Source: Pseudomonas sp. ANT_J12
GTDB taxonomy: Bacteria > Pseudomonadota > Gammaproteobacteria > Pseudomonadales > Pseudomonadaceae
NCBI RefSeq assembly: GCF_008370045.1
Contig: NZ_VOBN01000012.1
Location: forward strand, 1 to 64,000
Direction: 5' to 3'
DNA: 64,000 nucleotides
Shown: positions 53,692 to 64,000 of the stretch, piece after piece
Layout of the letters: every line of letters starts with the position of its first letter
How positions within the stretch are numbered: position 1 is the first letter of the stretch
Notes under the pieces: model-generated
What the model was told of the DNA's origin: nothing
Database searches by the model: none
Seen by the model: only the letters and a program-made list of their open reading frames with translations
Program-made: the position numbers and the translations under genes

Positions 53692-54129
53692 ATGCCCTAC
53701 AACCATATTCTGGTCGCTGTAGATCTAACCGAAGAGTGCGATCCTGTTATCCACCGCGCCCGCGAACTGTCGGTGAGCAATGGCGCGAAGCTGTCCCTGG
53801 TGCACATTGTCGAGCCGATGGCCATGGCCTTTGGCGGCGACGTGCCGATGGACCTGTCACAACTGCAACAACAGCAGTTCGACCAGGCCAAGGAGCGACT
53901 TGACCGGTTGATCGTGAAATACCCGGAACTCACGAAGGAATACAGCCACCTGACTTACGGCCAGCCGCGCCAGGAAATTCATCACCTGGCCAAGGAACAG
54001 ACCTGCGACCTGATCGTGGTCGGCAGCCACGGCCGACATGGCCTGGCGCTGCTACTGGGCTCCACCGCTAACGACGTGCTGCACGGTGCGCCGTGTGATG
54101 TACTCGCCGTACGCCTGATCAAAAGCTGA
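53692..54129 (+). CDS. Universal stress protein family protein
   Basis: A 145-residue single-domain Usp starting MPYNHILVAVDLTEECDPVI. The nucleotide-binding loop GSHGR...LLGST (about 111-125) is intact, so it is probably of the ATP-binding type. A strong CAGGAGGAG ribosome site precedes the ATG. It is followed by an inverted repeat and a bidirectional terminator. Confidence 0.94.
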   Translation: MPYNHILVAVDLTEECDPVIHRARELSVSNGAKLSLVHIVEPMAMAFGGDVPMDLSQLQQQQFDQAKERLDRLIVKYPELTKEYSHLTYGQPRQEIHHLAKEQTCDLIVVGSHGRHGLALLLGSTANDVLHGAPCDVLAVRLIKS

Positions 54130-54142
54130 AACCCGTTGCCCC

Positions 54143-54171
54143 TGTTGGAGCTGCCGAAGGCAGCTCCTACA
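54143..54171. repeat. Intergenic inverted repeat (GGAGCTGCC class)
   Basis: TGTTGGAGCTGCC-GAA-GGCAGCTCCTACA forms a hairpin with one mismatch. The GGAGCTGCCGAAGGC core recurs at 58305-58319, so it is a dispersed repeat rather than a local terminator. Confidence 0.65.
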
Positions 54172-54213
54172 AAAAGCCCGACACTCGAGTAACCGAGGTC
54201 GGGCTTTTTTATT
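54171..54213. terminator. Bidirectional terminator between usp and uup
   Basis: AAAAAGCCCGA and TCGGGCTTTTTT form the stem between the convergent usp and uup genes, with an inner CTCG/CGAG pairing in the loop. Confidence 0.9.
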
Positions 54214-54226
54214 GCCGCAGGATCAA

Positions 54227-56143
54227 TCAGGCATCCAGCTCGGCCCAACGCTCGACCATCACCTCGAGTTCAGCCTGCAATTGCTCAAGCTGAGCAATCA
54301 CTGCCGCGCTCTCGGCAGCCGGACGCAGGTAGAAACCGGCGTCGGCCATCTGTGCTTCAACCGTCGCAATCTGCTGCTCCATGGCTTCGATCTGGCCCGG
54401 CAACATTTCCAGCTCACGCTGCAACTTGTAGCTGAGTTTCTTCTTCGCCACCGGCGCTTCCACCGCAGCAACAGGTGCAGCTTCGGCGGTAACGACCGCG
54501 GAGGTCAGGTCGGCCTTGCCGGACTTGCTCTCGGTCACGCCCAGCAGGCGCGGCGAGCCGCCCTGACGCAGCCAGTCCTGATAACCACCGACGTATTCGC
54601 GAACCTTGCCTTCACCTTCGAAGACCAGGGTGCTGGTGACCACGTTGTCGAGGAATGCCCGGTCGTGGCTGACCATCAGCACGGTGCCGTTGAAGGTCAG
54701 CAAGACCTCTTCCAGCAGTTCGAGTGTTTCCACGTCGAGGTCGTTGGTCGGTTCGTCGAGGACCAGCAGGTTCGCCGGTTTGCTGAACAGTTTCGCCAGC
54801 AACAGACGGGCACGCTCACCACCGGACAGCGCCTTGACCGGCGTGCGGGCACGCTGCGGGCTGAACAGGAAGTCGCCGAGGTAGCTCAGCACGTGACGGC
54901 TCTGACCATCGATATCGATGAAGTCGCGACCTTCGGCCACGTTGTCGATCACGGTCTTTTCCAGGTCCAGCTGATGGCGCAACTGGTCGAAGTAGGCCAC
55001 GTCGATGCGCGTGCCCTCTTCCACGGTGCCGCTGGTGGGCTGCAGACCGTTGAGCATCAGTTTCAGCAAAGTGGTCTTGCCGGTACCGTTGGCGCCCAGC
55101 AGACCGATACGGTCGCCGCGCTGCAGGACCATCGAGAAGTCCTTGATCAGGAACGGGCCGCCCGGGTGAGCGAAACTCACGTTCTCGAGGACCATCACCT
55201 GCTTGCCGGACTTGTCAGCGGTATCGAGCTGAATGTTGGCCTTGCCGGTGCGCTCACGACGCTCGCTGCGCTCGTTGCGCAGGGCTTTCAGGGCGCGGAC
55301 GCGGCCTTCGTTACGGGTGCGGCGCGCCTTGATGCCCTGGCGGATCCAGACTTCTTCCTGGGCCAGTTTCTTGTCGAACAGCGCGTTGGCGGTGTCTTCA
55401 GCGGCCAGCGAGGCTTCTTTGTGCACGAGGAAACTGGCGTAGTCGCCGTTCCAGTCGATCAGGCCGCCGCGATCCAGTTCGAGGATGCGGGTGGCGAGGT
55501 TCTGCAGGAAGGAACGGTCGTGCGTGATGAACAGCACGGCGCCCTGGAAATCCTTCAGCGCTTCTTCGAGCCACGCGATCGCACCGATGTCCAGGTGGTT
55601 GGTCGGTTCGTCGAGCAGCAGCAGGTCCGGCTCGGAAACCAGGGCCTGGGCCAGCAGGACGCGGCGACGCCAGCCGCCGGACAATTCGGCGAGGGTTTTG
55701 TCGGCGGGCAATTGCAGACGGCTCAAGGTGCTGTCGACCAATTGCTGCAAACGCCAGCCGTCGCGGGCTTCGAGGTCGTGCTGGACGTGCATCAGTTTGT
55801 CCAGGTCGGCGTCGGTGACGATGTTCTGGCTCAGGTGGTGATACTGCGCAAGCAGCTCGCCGACACCGTCCAGGCCTTCAGCCACCACGTCGAACACGGT
55901 CCGCTCGTCGGCTACCGGCAGTTCTTGCGGCAATTCGCCAATCTTGAGGCCAGGTGAACGCCAAACAGAGCCGTCATCGGGCTTCTGGTCGCCCTTGACG
56001 AGCTTCATCATGCTGGACTTGCCAGTGCCGTTGCGGCCGATGATGCACACCCGCTCACCACGGGCGATCTGCCAGGACACCTTGTCCAACAACGGCGTAG
56101 AGCCGAAAGCAAGGGACACATCGCTGAATTTGAGCAGGGTCAT
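54227..56143 (-). CDS. uup: ABC-F family ATPase Uup
   Basis: A 638-residue soluble protein with two ABC domains (Walker A GRNGTGKSS near 37 and GANGTGKTT in the second half; signatures LSGGWRRR and LSGGERAR). It also has the linker between the domains and a C-terminal coiled coil (KLQRELEMLPGQIEAMEQQIATVE). Uup is linked to DNA transposon excision and ribosome/ssDNA-related roles. The ATG follows GGAGAAG. Confidence 0.93.
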   Translation of the reverse strand: MTLLKFSDVSLAFGSTPLLDKVSWQIARGERVCIIGRNGTGKSSMMKLVKGDQKPDDGSVWRSPGLKIGELPQELPVADERTVFDVVAEGLDGVGELLAQYHHLSQNIVTDADLDKLMHVQHDLEARDGWRLQQLVDSTLSRLQLPADKTLAELSGGWRRRVLLAQALVSEPDLLLLDEPTNHLDIGAIAWLEEALKDFQGAVLFITHDRSFLQNLATRILELDRGGLIDWNGDYASFLVHKEASLAAEDTANALFDKKLAQEEVWIRQGIKARRTRNEGRVRALKALRNERSERRERTGKANIQLDTADKSGKQVMVLENVSFAHPGGPFLIKDFSMVLQRGDRIGLLGANGTGKTTLLKLMLNGLQPTSGTVEEGTRIDVAYFDQLRHQLDLEKTVIDNVAEGRDFIDIDGQSRHVLSYLGDFLFSPQRARTPVKALSGGERARLLLAKLFSKPANLLVLDEPTNDLDVETLELLEEVLLTFNGTVLMVSHDRAFLDNVVTSTLVFEGEGKVREYVGGYQDWLRQGGSPRLLGVTESKSGKADLTSAVVTAEAAPVAAVEAPVAKKKLSYKLQRELEMLPGQIEAMEQQIATVEAQMADAGFYLRPAAESAAVIAQLEQLQAELEVMVERWAELDA

Positions 56144-56356
56144 GAGCTTCTCCAAAAACCGGGCGCGCATTCTACCTGACTTGAGGCTTCAGAAGGCCGG
56201 CAATTTCACCTGTGTAGCACTCTGCATGACAATTGTTGCGATCTTGCACCGACAGGCCGGCAAAGCTTTCGCCCATTGCTGGCAAAAGGCTAAGCTACAG
56301 ATTATTCAGTGCCGGCCCTGTCAGCACTTGTCATGATTTTTCTGCCCGGATGTCTC

Positions 56357-58285
56357 ATGCGCAGTCGCCTTTTCAGTCTTTTATCGTGTTTTCTTCTTTC
56401 TGCCACTGCCGCTCAATCAGTCCAGGCGGTCGACCTGTCCACCCAACGCCAGTATTACGATGAAGCCAAGCGTGCCTTGGCCAAAGGCGATTCCGAGCCT
56501 TATTTTCGCTATAGCCAGGCACTCAGCGATTATCCGCTGGAACCATACCTCGCGTATGACGAACTGACCGCGCGCCTGAAAACCGCGAGCAATGCCGAAA
56601 TCGAGAAATTCCTCGCCGAACACGGGGACCTGCCCCAGGCCAACTGGATGAAGCTACGCTGGTTGCGCTGGCTGGCGGATCGCGGTGACTGGGCGACCTT
56701 CGTCAAGTATTACGACCCCAAGCTCAACTTCACCGAACTGGACTGCCTGAATGCGCAGTATCAGATCGGGCATAACCAGAAAGCTGTCGGTTACGCCAAT
56801 GCCGACAAACTCTGGCTGACCGGCAAATCCCAACCCGCGGCCTGTGATGGCTTGTTCGGGATCTGGGCCGCCGAAGGTCAATTGACCGAACAGAAACGCT
56901 GGGAACGCACCAAACTGGCAGCTCAGGCACGCAATTACCCGCTGGCCAACAGCCTGGTGAGCGGCCTGACCACCCTCGCCCCGCGCGGTCGCTTGTTGGT
57001 GGATGTGGCGCAGAAACCCGAACTGCTCAATCAGCCGTCGCGATTCAGCCCGGCCGATGAACCGATGTCCGACATCGTCAGCCTCGGCTTGCGTCGCCTG
57101 GCCAAGCAGGACCCGGACAAGGCCATGGACCTGCTCGACGGTTACGCCAGTAGCATGCACTTCTCCCGCGATGAAAAAGTCGCCATTGCCCGGGAAATCG
57201 GCCTGACCCTCGCCCGGCGTTTCGACCCCCGCGCGCTGGACGTGATGACCAAGTACGACCCGGAACTGCGCGACAACACCGTGTCGGAATGGCGCCTGCG
57301 CCTGCTCTTGCGTCTGGCCCGTTGGGACGACGCCTATCAGTTGACCCGTCGTTTGCCGCAGGACCTGGCCATCACCAACCGCTGGCGCTACTGGCAGGCC
57401 CGCAGCCTGGAACTGGCGCAACCGCAGAACCCGGAAGCGCAGACGCTTTACAAAGGCCTCGCCCGCGAACGTGATTTCTACGGTTTCCTCGCCGCCGACC
57501 GTTCGCAATTGCCCTACTCGCTGATGAACAAGCCGCTGGTGCTCAGCCAAGCGATCATCAACAAGGTGCGCAACACCCCCGGCATACGTCGCGCCCTGGA
57601 ATTCCACGCCCGTGGGCAGATCGTCGACGGTCGTCGCGAGTGGTACCACGTCAGCCGTCATTTCAACCGTGACGAGATGGTCGCCCAGGCCAAGCTGGCC
57701 TATGACCTGAAATGGTACTTCCCGGCGATCCGCACCATCAGCCAGGCGCAGTACTGGGACGACCTGGACATCCGCTTCCCGATGGCCCACCGCGAAACCC
57801 TGGTGCGTGAAGCCAAGGTCCGTGGCCTGCATTCGAGCTGGGTGTTCGCCATCACTCGCCAGGAAAGTGCCTTCATGGACGACGCCCGTTCCGGCGTCGG
57901 CGCCAGCGGCCTGATGCAACTGATGCCCGGCACCGCCAAGGAAACCGCGCGCAAGTTCAGCATCCCCCTGGCTTCGCCGCAGCAAGTGCTCGACCCGGAC
58001 AAGAACATCCAACTCGGCGCCGCCTACCTGAGTCAGGTCCACAGCCAGTTCAACGGCAACCGCGTCCTCGCCTCCGCCGCCTACAACGCCGGCCCCGGCC
58101 GCGTGCGCCAGTGGCTGCGTGGCGCTGATCACCTGAGCTTCGACGTGTGGGTGGAAAGCATCCCGTTCGACGAAACCCGCCAGTACGTGCAAAACGTGCT
58201 GTCGTACTCGGTGATCTACGGCCAGAAGCTGAATTCGCCGCAACCGCTGGTGGATTGGCATGAGCGGTATTTTGATGATCAGTGA
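56357..58285 (+). CDS. slt: Soluble lytic murein transglycosylase
   Basis: A 642-residue periplasmic enzyme with signal peptide (about 1-23, ending SVQA), a long alpha-superhelical U/L region, and a C-terminal lysozyme-like SLT domain with catalytic Glu503 in TRQESAFMDDARSGVGASGLMQLMPGTA and AAYNAGPGRVRQWL. It cleaves peptidoglycan with 1,6-anhydro-MurNAc formation, providing substrates for the NagZ pathway. The ATG at 56357 is chosen because it gives a proper signal peptide; an ATG at 56333 is also possible. Confidence 0.95.
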   Translation: MRSRLFSLLSCFLLSATAAQSVQAVDLSTQRQYYDEAKRALAKGDSEPYFRYSQALSDYPLEPYLAYDELTARLKTASNAEIEKFLAEHGDLPQANWMKLRWLRWLADRGDWATFVKYYDPKLNFTELDCLNAQYQIGHNQKAVGYANADKLWLTGKSQPAACDGLFGIWAAEGQLTEQKRWERTKLAAQARNYPLANSLVSGLTTLAPRGRLLVDVAQKPELLNQPSRFSPADEPMSDIVSLGLRRLAKQDPDKAMDLLDGYASSMHFSRDEKVAIAREIGLTLARRFDPRALDVMTKYDPELRDNTVSEWRLRLLLRLARWDDAYQLTRRLPQDLAITNRWRYWQARSLELAQPQNPEAQTLYKGLARERDFYGFLAADRSQLPYSLMNKPLVLSQAIINKVRNTPGIRRALEFHARGQIVDGRREWYHVSRHFNRDEMVAQAKLAYDLKWYFPAIRTISQAQYWDDLDIRFPMAHRETLVREAKVRGLHSSWVFAITRQESAFMDDARSGVGASGLMQLMPGTAKETARKFSIPLASPQQVLDPDKNIQLGAAYLSQVHSQFNGNRVLASAAYNAGPGRVRQWLRGADHLSFDVWVESIPFDETRQYVQNVLSYSVIYGQKLNSPQPLVDWHERYFDDQ

Positions 58286-58302
58286 CCGGTAATGCCGGTC
58301 AC

Positions 58303-58440
58303 GCAGGAGCTGCCGAAGGCTGCGATCTTTTGATCTGCTCCTAAAAAAAATGCCCGCATCGATTGATGCGGGCATTTTTATAGCGCGTTAGAAGCGAAGA
58401 TCAAAAGATCGCAGCCTCGTTTCACTCGACAGCTCCTACA
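58303..58440. repeat. Inverted pair of GGAGCTG...TGCGATC repeats flanking a terminator
   Basis: GCAGGAGCTGCCGAAGGC followed by TGCGATCTTTTGATC (58303-58335) has an inverted, diverged copy at about 58394-58440 (GATCAAAAGATCGCAGCC then AGCTCCTACA). This is a common pseudomonad intergenic repeat. The slt terminator sits in the centre. Confidence 0.75.
58343..58380. terminator. Terminator after slt
   Basis: AAAAAAAATGCCCGCATC and GATGCGGGCATTTTT form a stem around GATT. It is symmetrical, so it could serve both slt and the leftward Fic remnant. Confidence 0.88.
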
Positions 58441-58446
58441 CCGCGC

Positions 58447-59031
58447 CTACGCCGATCCTGCTCGTACGAACGTCTTGCCGGTTTTGGTCAGGCGGTACCG
58501 TTGAGCTGGACTCTTAGGTGAGTCGGGATCAGTCATTTCGATCAAACCGGCGGCTAATGCGGGCTTGAGGTAGTTAGCTCGAAAGGTCGCCTTGTGAGCC
58601 AGTCCGACCTCTGCCATCAACTCATTGACCTTGAGTGAGCTGCCGTCATGGAGCACCCGAAGCAATTTTGCTACATGGTCGGTTACTTGGTCGGTTACTT
58701 GGTCGGTTACTTGGTCGGTCATCGGTTCGCTCCGCGCTGCTTCGGCGAGCGCGAGACTCAATGCCTGGAGCATGAATTCAACAAAAGGCGTCGACTCGGC
58801 CATCTGGTCGGCCGCCGACAGCGCAGCGTAATAGGCATCCTGCTGCTCACGAATCACCGCTTCAACCGGCAAATACGCCAACACGGGTCGCCACTGACTG
58901 AGGATCAAAGTCTGCCAGAGCCGCCCCATCCGTCCATTGCCATCGGCAAAGGGATGGATAAATTCGAATTCGTAATGAAACACACAGCTGATGATCAGCG
59001 GATGCCAGTCAGAGTCGCGCCTACACAGCGC
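58447..59031 (-). pseudogene. Fic-family gene remnant, N-terminus missing
   Basis: The C-terminal part of a Fic protein. The catalytic motif HPFADGNGRMGR is intact, but only about 20 residues precede it (DSDWHPLIISCVFHYEFEFI) before an in-frame TAG, which is also the stop of the ABC transporter upstream. Fic proteins of this type usually have 330-380 residues; some 200, including the flap region, are absent. A GTG at 58983 could still start a 178-residue product. A DQVT tandem repeat joins the Fic core to a winged-helix-like tail. A 17/18-base direct repeat brackets the fragment. Residual activity is unlikely. Confidence 0.82.
58676..58723. repeat. 12-bp tandem repeat inside the Fic remnant
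   Basis: Four units of TGGTCGGTTACT, the last diverged, encode a DQVT-rich linker (TDQVTDQVTDQVTDHV). Such arrays change copy number by slippage while keeping frame. Confidence 0.85.
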
Positions 59032-60819
<1,788 letters not shown>

Positions 60820-61074
60820 CCAGGTTCGCAGCCCAAGCGATGGATAGGGCCAGCCTACACACTCAATGGGGTGGAACTCTGTAAATCACAATGAGTCAGG
60901 TTAATTATGCTCGCCAAGACTAGCGGCTAGACGCTATTGGTCTAATGTCCGGGTGGCAAGGTTCAAGCATTTCTGATGGACTGGTATTGCCGTCCGGAAG
61001 ATCGCAGGGAGTTGTCACAGCCCGGTCACATGGCGGATTCAGAGTAAGCACACAACCTGATGAGGAGACAGGCC

Positions 61075-61254
61075 ATGTCCTTGCAAAACAGCAGCGAAGA
61101 CAAGATTCAAGTGATCCGCACACAGCCCGACCAGTCTCTGGGTTGCTCGATTATCGATAAGGATGGGCGCGAAGTTCCGATCACTGAAGACATGATCCAG
61201 GACGCGTGCCGTGAACTGGAACAGCGATTGGTCAAGCCTGCCGAACAAAAGTGA
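61075..61254 (+). CDS. Small conserved pseudomonad protein (59 residues)
   Basis: A 59-residue acidic protein (MSLQNSSEDKIQVIRTQPDQ, then GCSIIDKDGREVPITEDMIQ) with a clear GAGGAGACAG ribosome site and a terminator directly after. It resembles a small family conserved in Pseudomonas (I recall PA1571 in P. aeruginosa as a member). No signal peptide or membrane segment. Function unknown. Confidence 0.75.
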   Translation: MSLQNSSEDKIQVIRTQPDQSLGCSIIDKDGREVPITEDMIQDACRELEQRLVKPAEQK

Positions 61255-61272
61255 TATAGCCACCGTCTTCTT

Positions 61273-61302
61273 GACCCGGCCCAGGTTGGCCGGGTTTTTT
61301 AT
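61273..61302 (+). terminator. Rho-independent terminator after the 59-residue gene
   Basis: GACCCGGCC and GGCCGGGTT pair around CAGGTT, followed by a T tract. Confidence 0.88.
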
Positions 61303-61339
61303 GGGTGTTCGTCAGGAGATTGCGGCGCGGCCTTCGCTG

Positions 61340-61365
61340 CAGGAGCGAGGCTTGCCCGCGAAAGG
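61340..61365. repeat. REP element (single copy)
   Basis: CAGGAGCGAGGCTTGCCCGCGAAAG matches the window's REP class (shown here in the reverse orientation). It lies between the terminator and the convergent pdxB stop. Confidence 0.75.
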
Positions 61366-61378
61366 GCCAATGCGGTCC

Positions 61379-62521
61379 CTAGACAGCCGTCGCGCCCAAC
61401 GCCGCCACGATCTGGCGCAACACCGGCGAATCCCCTTCAATCCGCACCTGCAACCCATCAATCTCCCGGCGCGCCGGATAATGCTTGCGCAGCGCATCGA
61501 ACGCCGCGCGCTGCTCGTTCACATTACCGACAAGGCTGCGGCGAAAATCGGCATCGTCGCGGCGCGGGTCGTACACGCCGCGGCACACCATTGCCAGCGC
61601 CCAGGCCGGGTCACTGTCCGCGTGCAAGGTCACGTGGGACAACCACGGCGCCGGCAGTAAATCGCTGAGGCTGACCTGGGCTGGCTGACCAAGAAAATCG
61701 CAATACGCCTGATAGATCTGCGCCGTGCCGCGCTGTTTGCCGTCGAGGCTGTAACCGGCGATGTGCGGGGTCGCCAGCACACAGAGGTCAGCCAGCGCCA
61801 CGTCGACCTCGGGTTCGCCTTCCCAGACGTCCAGCACCGCTTGCAGGTCTTCACGTTGCAGCAACACCTGGCGCAGGGCGGCGTTATCCACCACCGGCCC
61901 ACGGCTGGCGTTGATCAGCCAGGTGCCGGGTTTGAGTCGGTTCAACCGGGGTTTGTCGAACAGGTGCCAGGTCGATTGCGCGCCGTGCTTCTTCAACGGG
62001 GTGTGCAGGCTGATGACGTCGCACTGCTCGATGATCTGTTCGAGGCTGACAAATTCGCCGCCCTCCGCCGCTTGCCGTGGCGGATCGCAGACTAGCACGT
62101 TCCAGCCCAGGCCTTGCAAGACCTTGACCAACCGCCCGCCCACTTCACCGGCACCGACGACACCGTAGGTGCGCTGATTCAGGTCGGCGCCTTCGATTTC
62201 GGCGAGGGTCAGCAGGCTGCCGAGCACATAGTCGACCACGCCCCGGGCATTGCAGCCGGGGGCGCTGGACCAGGTGATGCCGGCCTGCTGGAAGTAATCC
62301 AGGTCCAGGTGATCGGTGCCGATGGTGCACGTGCCGACAAACTTCACGTTGCTGCCTTCGAGCAAGGCGCGGTTGACGTTGGTCACCGAACGCACCAGCA
62401 GCACATCGGCCTGTTCAACCGTCGCACGGTCAATGGAACGCCCCGGCACCCGGCGAATTTCGCCGAAACCTTCGAAGAAGGCATCAAGCAGCGGGATATT
62501 TTCATCGGCAACAATCAGCAT
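61379..62521 (-). CDS. pdxB: Erythronate-4-phosphate dehydrogenase
   Basis: A 380-residue member of the D-2-hydroxyacid dehydrogenase family, second enzyme of DXP-dependent pyridoxal phosphate synthesis. The NAD motif is GVVGAGEVGGRLVKVL, and the catalytic region has LINASRGPVVDNAAL and ATPHIAGYSLDGKQRGT. The C-terminal PdxB dimerisation domain is present. AAAGGAGCC precedes the ATG. It is divergent from the MATE gene. Confidence 0.96.
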   Translation of the reverse strand: MLIVADENIPLLDAFFEGFGEIRRVPGRSIDRATVEQADVLLVRSVTNVNRALLEGSNVKFVGTCTIGTDHLDLDYFQQAGITWSSAPGCNARGVVDYVLGSLLTLAEIEGADLNQRTYGVVGAGEVGGRLVKVLQGLGWNVLVCDPPRQAAEGGEFVSLEQIIEQCDVISLHTPLKKHGAQSTWHLFDKPRLNRLKPGTWLINASRGPVVDNAALRQVLLQREDLQAVLDVWEGEPEVDVALADLCVLATPHIAGYSLDGKQRGTAQIYQAYCDFLGQPAQVSLSDLLPAPWLSHVTLHADSDPAWALAMVCRGVYDPRRDDADFRRSLVGNVNEQRAAFDALRKHYPARREIDGLQVRIEGDSPVLRQIVAALGATAV

Positions 62522-62738
62522 GGCGAGGCTCCTTTGGCGGATCGGCAGTTTAGGCGCAGAAGGTGGGATCGGCCAGCGAGTATTCAGGATCGCCGCATGC
62601 CTGTGTGGCGAGGTATGGCGAAACGTCGAAACGGATTACAAATCCCTAACACAGCTCTTTTCCTGACTGGCGCGTCAGCAGGTAGAATGCGCCGCCCTCG
62701 CGCATCAAATACCCCTGGACGCTTCGCCCTTGAATTCC

Positions 62739-64000
62739 GTGACTGATCGCCCCGCTGCAACCGCCCTCACCCGCCCTGCCCGGATTCGTCTGGAGCTGAA
62801 AACCCTGTTCGCCCTGGCGCTGCCGATCATGATCGCGCAACTGGCGACCACCGCCATGGGCTTCGTCGATGCGGTGATGGCTGGTCGGGTCGGGCCGCGA
62901 GACCTGGCGGCCGTGGCGCTGGGCAACTCGATCTGGGTGCCGGTGTTTCTGTTGATGACCGGCACGCTGCTGGCGACCACACCGAAAGTCGCCCAGCGCT
63001 TCGGCGCCGGCACCCACAGCGAAATCGGCCCGATTGTGCGCCAGGCTCTGTGGCTGGCGCTGGTGGTGGGTTTGATGGCGACTGTCATGCTCATCGCTGC
63101 CGAACCGATCCTGCACCTGATGAAAGTCGATCCGGAACTGATCGGCCCGTGCATGCAATACCTGCACGGCATTGCCGCCGGTTTGCCTGCGGTCGCGTTC
63201 TATCACGTGTTGCGCTGCTTCAGCGACGGCATGGGCCGCACGCGCCCGGCGATGATCCTCGGTCTGTGTGCCCTGGCGCTGAACATCCCGCTCAATTACG
63301 TGTTCATTTATGGTCACTTAGGGGTGCCCGCCATGGGCGGCGCCGGTTGTGGCTGGGCGACGGGGATTGTCATGTGGTTCATGGCCCTCGGCATGGTGGC
63401 CTATACCCACTGGGCCCCCGCCTACCAGAAAAGTGAACTGTTCAGCCGCTTCGACTGGCCACAGTGGTCGGTGATCAAACGCCTGCTGGGCATCGGCCTG
63501 CCTATCGGCATCGCGGTGTTTGCCGAATCGAGCATCTTCGCGGTGATCGCCCTGCTGATCGGCAGCCTTGGCGCGACCGTCGTCGCCGGGCACCAGATTG
63601 CGCTGAACGTCAGCTCCCTGGTGTTCATGATTCCTTACTCGCTGGGCATGGCCGTCACCGTGCGCGTCGGCCAGGCACTCGGTCGCAATGAACCACGGGA
63701 GGCACGCTTCGCCGCCGGTGTCGGCATGGGCAGCGCGTTGGCCTATGCCTGCCTGTCGGCGAGCATGATGTTTTTGCTGCGCGAACACATTGCAACCATC
63801 TACACGACAGACCCGACGGTGATTCATGTCGCGGCGATGTTGATTGTGTATTCGGCGCTGTTTCAGTTTTCCGATGCGATCCAGGTCACGGCAGCGGGTG
63901 CGTTGCGCGGCTATCAGGACACGCGGGTGACGATGATCCTGACCTTGTTCGCCTATTGGGGGATTGGTTTGCCGGTGGGCTACGCCCTGGGCCTGACTGA
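62739..64000 (+). CDS. MATE-family multidrug efflux transporter (3' end beyond the window)
   Basis: An open frame of at least 420 codons running off the right edge. It encodes ten or more hydrophobic helices with the NorM-type opening LKTLFALALPIMIAQLATTAMGFVDAVMAGRVG and the second-half repeat LLGIGLPIGIAVFAESSIFAVIALLIGSLGATVVAGHQIA. NorM/PmpM proteins expel cationic drugs in exchange for Na+ or H+. The GTG at 62739 is used; an in-frame TTG at 62730 is possible. The ribosome site is weak. Confidence 0.88.
   Translation, partial: MTDRPAATALTRPARIRLELKTLFALALPIMIAQLATTAMGFVDAVMAGRVGPRDLAAVALGNSIWVPVFLLMTGTLLATTPKVAQRFGAGTHSEIGPIVRQALWLALVVGLMATVMLIAAEPILHLMKVDPELIGPCMQYLHGIAAGLPAVAFYHVLRCFSDGMGRTRPAMILGLCALALNIPLNYVFIYGHLGVPAMGGAGCGWATGIVMWFMALGMVAYTHWAPAYQKSELFSRFDWPQWSVIKRLLGIGLPIGIAVFAESSIFAVIALLIGSLGATVVAGHQIALNVSSLVFMIPYSLGMAVTVRVGQALGRNEPREARFAAGVGMGSALAYACLSASMMFLLREHIATIYTTDPTVIHVAAMLIVYSALFQFSDAIQVTAAGALRGYQDTRVTMILTLFAYWGIGLPVGYALGLT

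Noticed and set aside
54212..55957. Plus-strand frame of 581 codons opposite uup
   Set aside because: Complementary to both ABC domains of Uup; no independent evidence.

Overview
This window is chromosomal DNA from a Pseudomonas of the P. fluorescens group. The evidence is high GC coding sequence, intergenic REP/REPIN elements with the core GCGGGCAAGCCTCGCTCC, the lexA-sulA operon with psrA divergent to it, and a gene order that largely follows two blocks of the P. aeruginosa chromosome as I remember them: tal-rssC-rssB-PilZ-mlaA-...-queF-copRS, then lolCDE-PilZ-GDPD-sth-apbE-...-GAPDH-mfd-csiV-...-nagZ-psrA-lexA-sulA-topA-fadAB-...-uup-slt. I see no rRNA, tRNA, CRISPR array, integrase, transposase or prophage.

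Region 1 (1-10.8 kb) is a Wzx/Wzy-type exopolysaccharide locus. Reading leftward: low-molecular-weight tyrosine phosphatase, BY-type tyrosine autokinase/chain-length regulator, GT4 glycosyltransferase, polysaccharide pyruvyl transferase, flippase, polymerase, acyltransferase-3 and an SGNH esterase. A secreted PslG-like glycoside hydrolase is divergent. No priming glycosyltransferase or outer-membrane exporter is in view, so the pathway must be completed elsewhere.

Region 2 (10.9-19.9 kb) holds transaldolase, the RssB/RssC phosphatase/anti-sigma-antagonist pair, a small PilZ protein, MlaA, a cap-less PhnX-like HAD protein whose two catalytic aspartates are lost, QueF, and a copper module (secreted cupredoxin divergent from CopRS, with a Cop box between them).

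Region 3 (20-30.5 kb) holds LolCDE, a second PilZ protein, a glycerophosphodiesterase, soluble transhydrogenase, a lipoprotein ApbE with no Nqr genes beside it, a citrate-type MFS symporter and a long-form GAPDH.

Region 4 (30.9-45 kb) holds mfd, csiV, two convergent SWIM/SNF2 helicase paralogues, methylthioinosine phosphorylase, nagZ, psrA with two abutting self-operators, and lexA-sulA with two SOS boxes.

Region 5 (45-64 kb) holds small hypotheticals, topA, the fadBA beta-oxidation operon, a possible small RNA, a universal stress protein, Uup, Slt, a truncated Fic gene bracketed by an 18-bp direct repeat, an MsbA-like exporter, a 59-residue protein, pdxB, and a MATE transporter cut by the window end.

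Most of the window is conserved core. The least ordinary features are the exopolysaccharide locus with its palindromic leader, the HAD pseudoenzyme, the paired SWIM/SNF2 helicases, the Fic remnant, the REPIN inside the apbE leader, and an unassigned terminator-ended transcript candidate near 53 kb. I do not see a clearly new multi-gene system. The SNF2 pair and the exopolysaccharide locus are the best candidates for further work.
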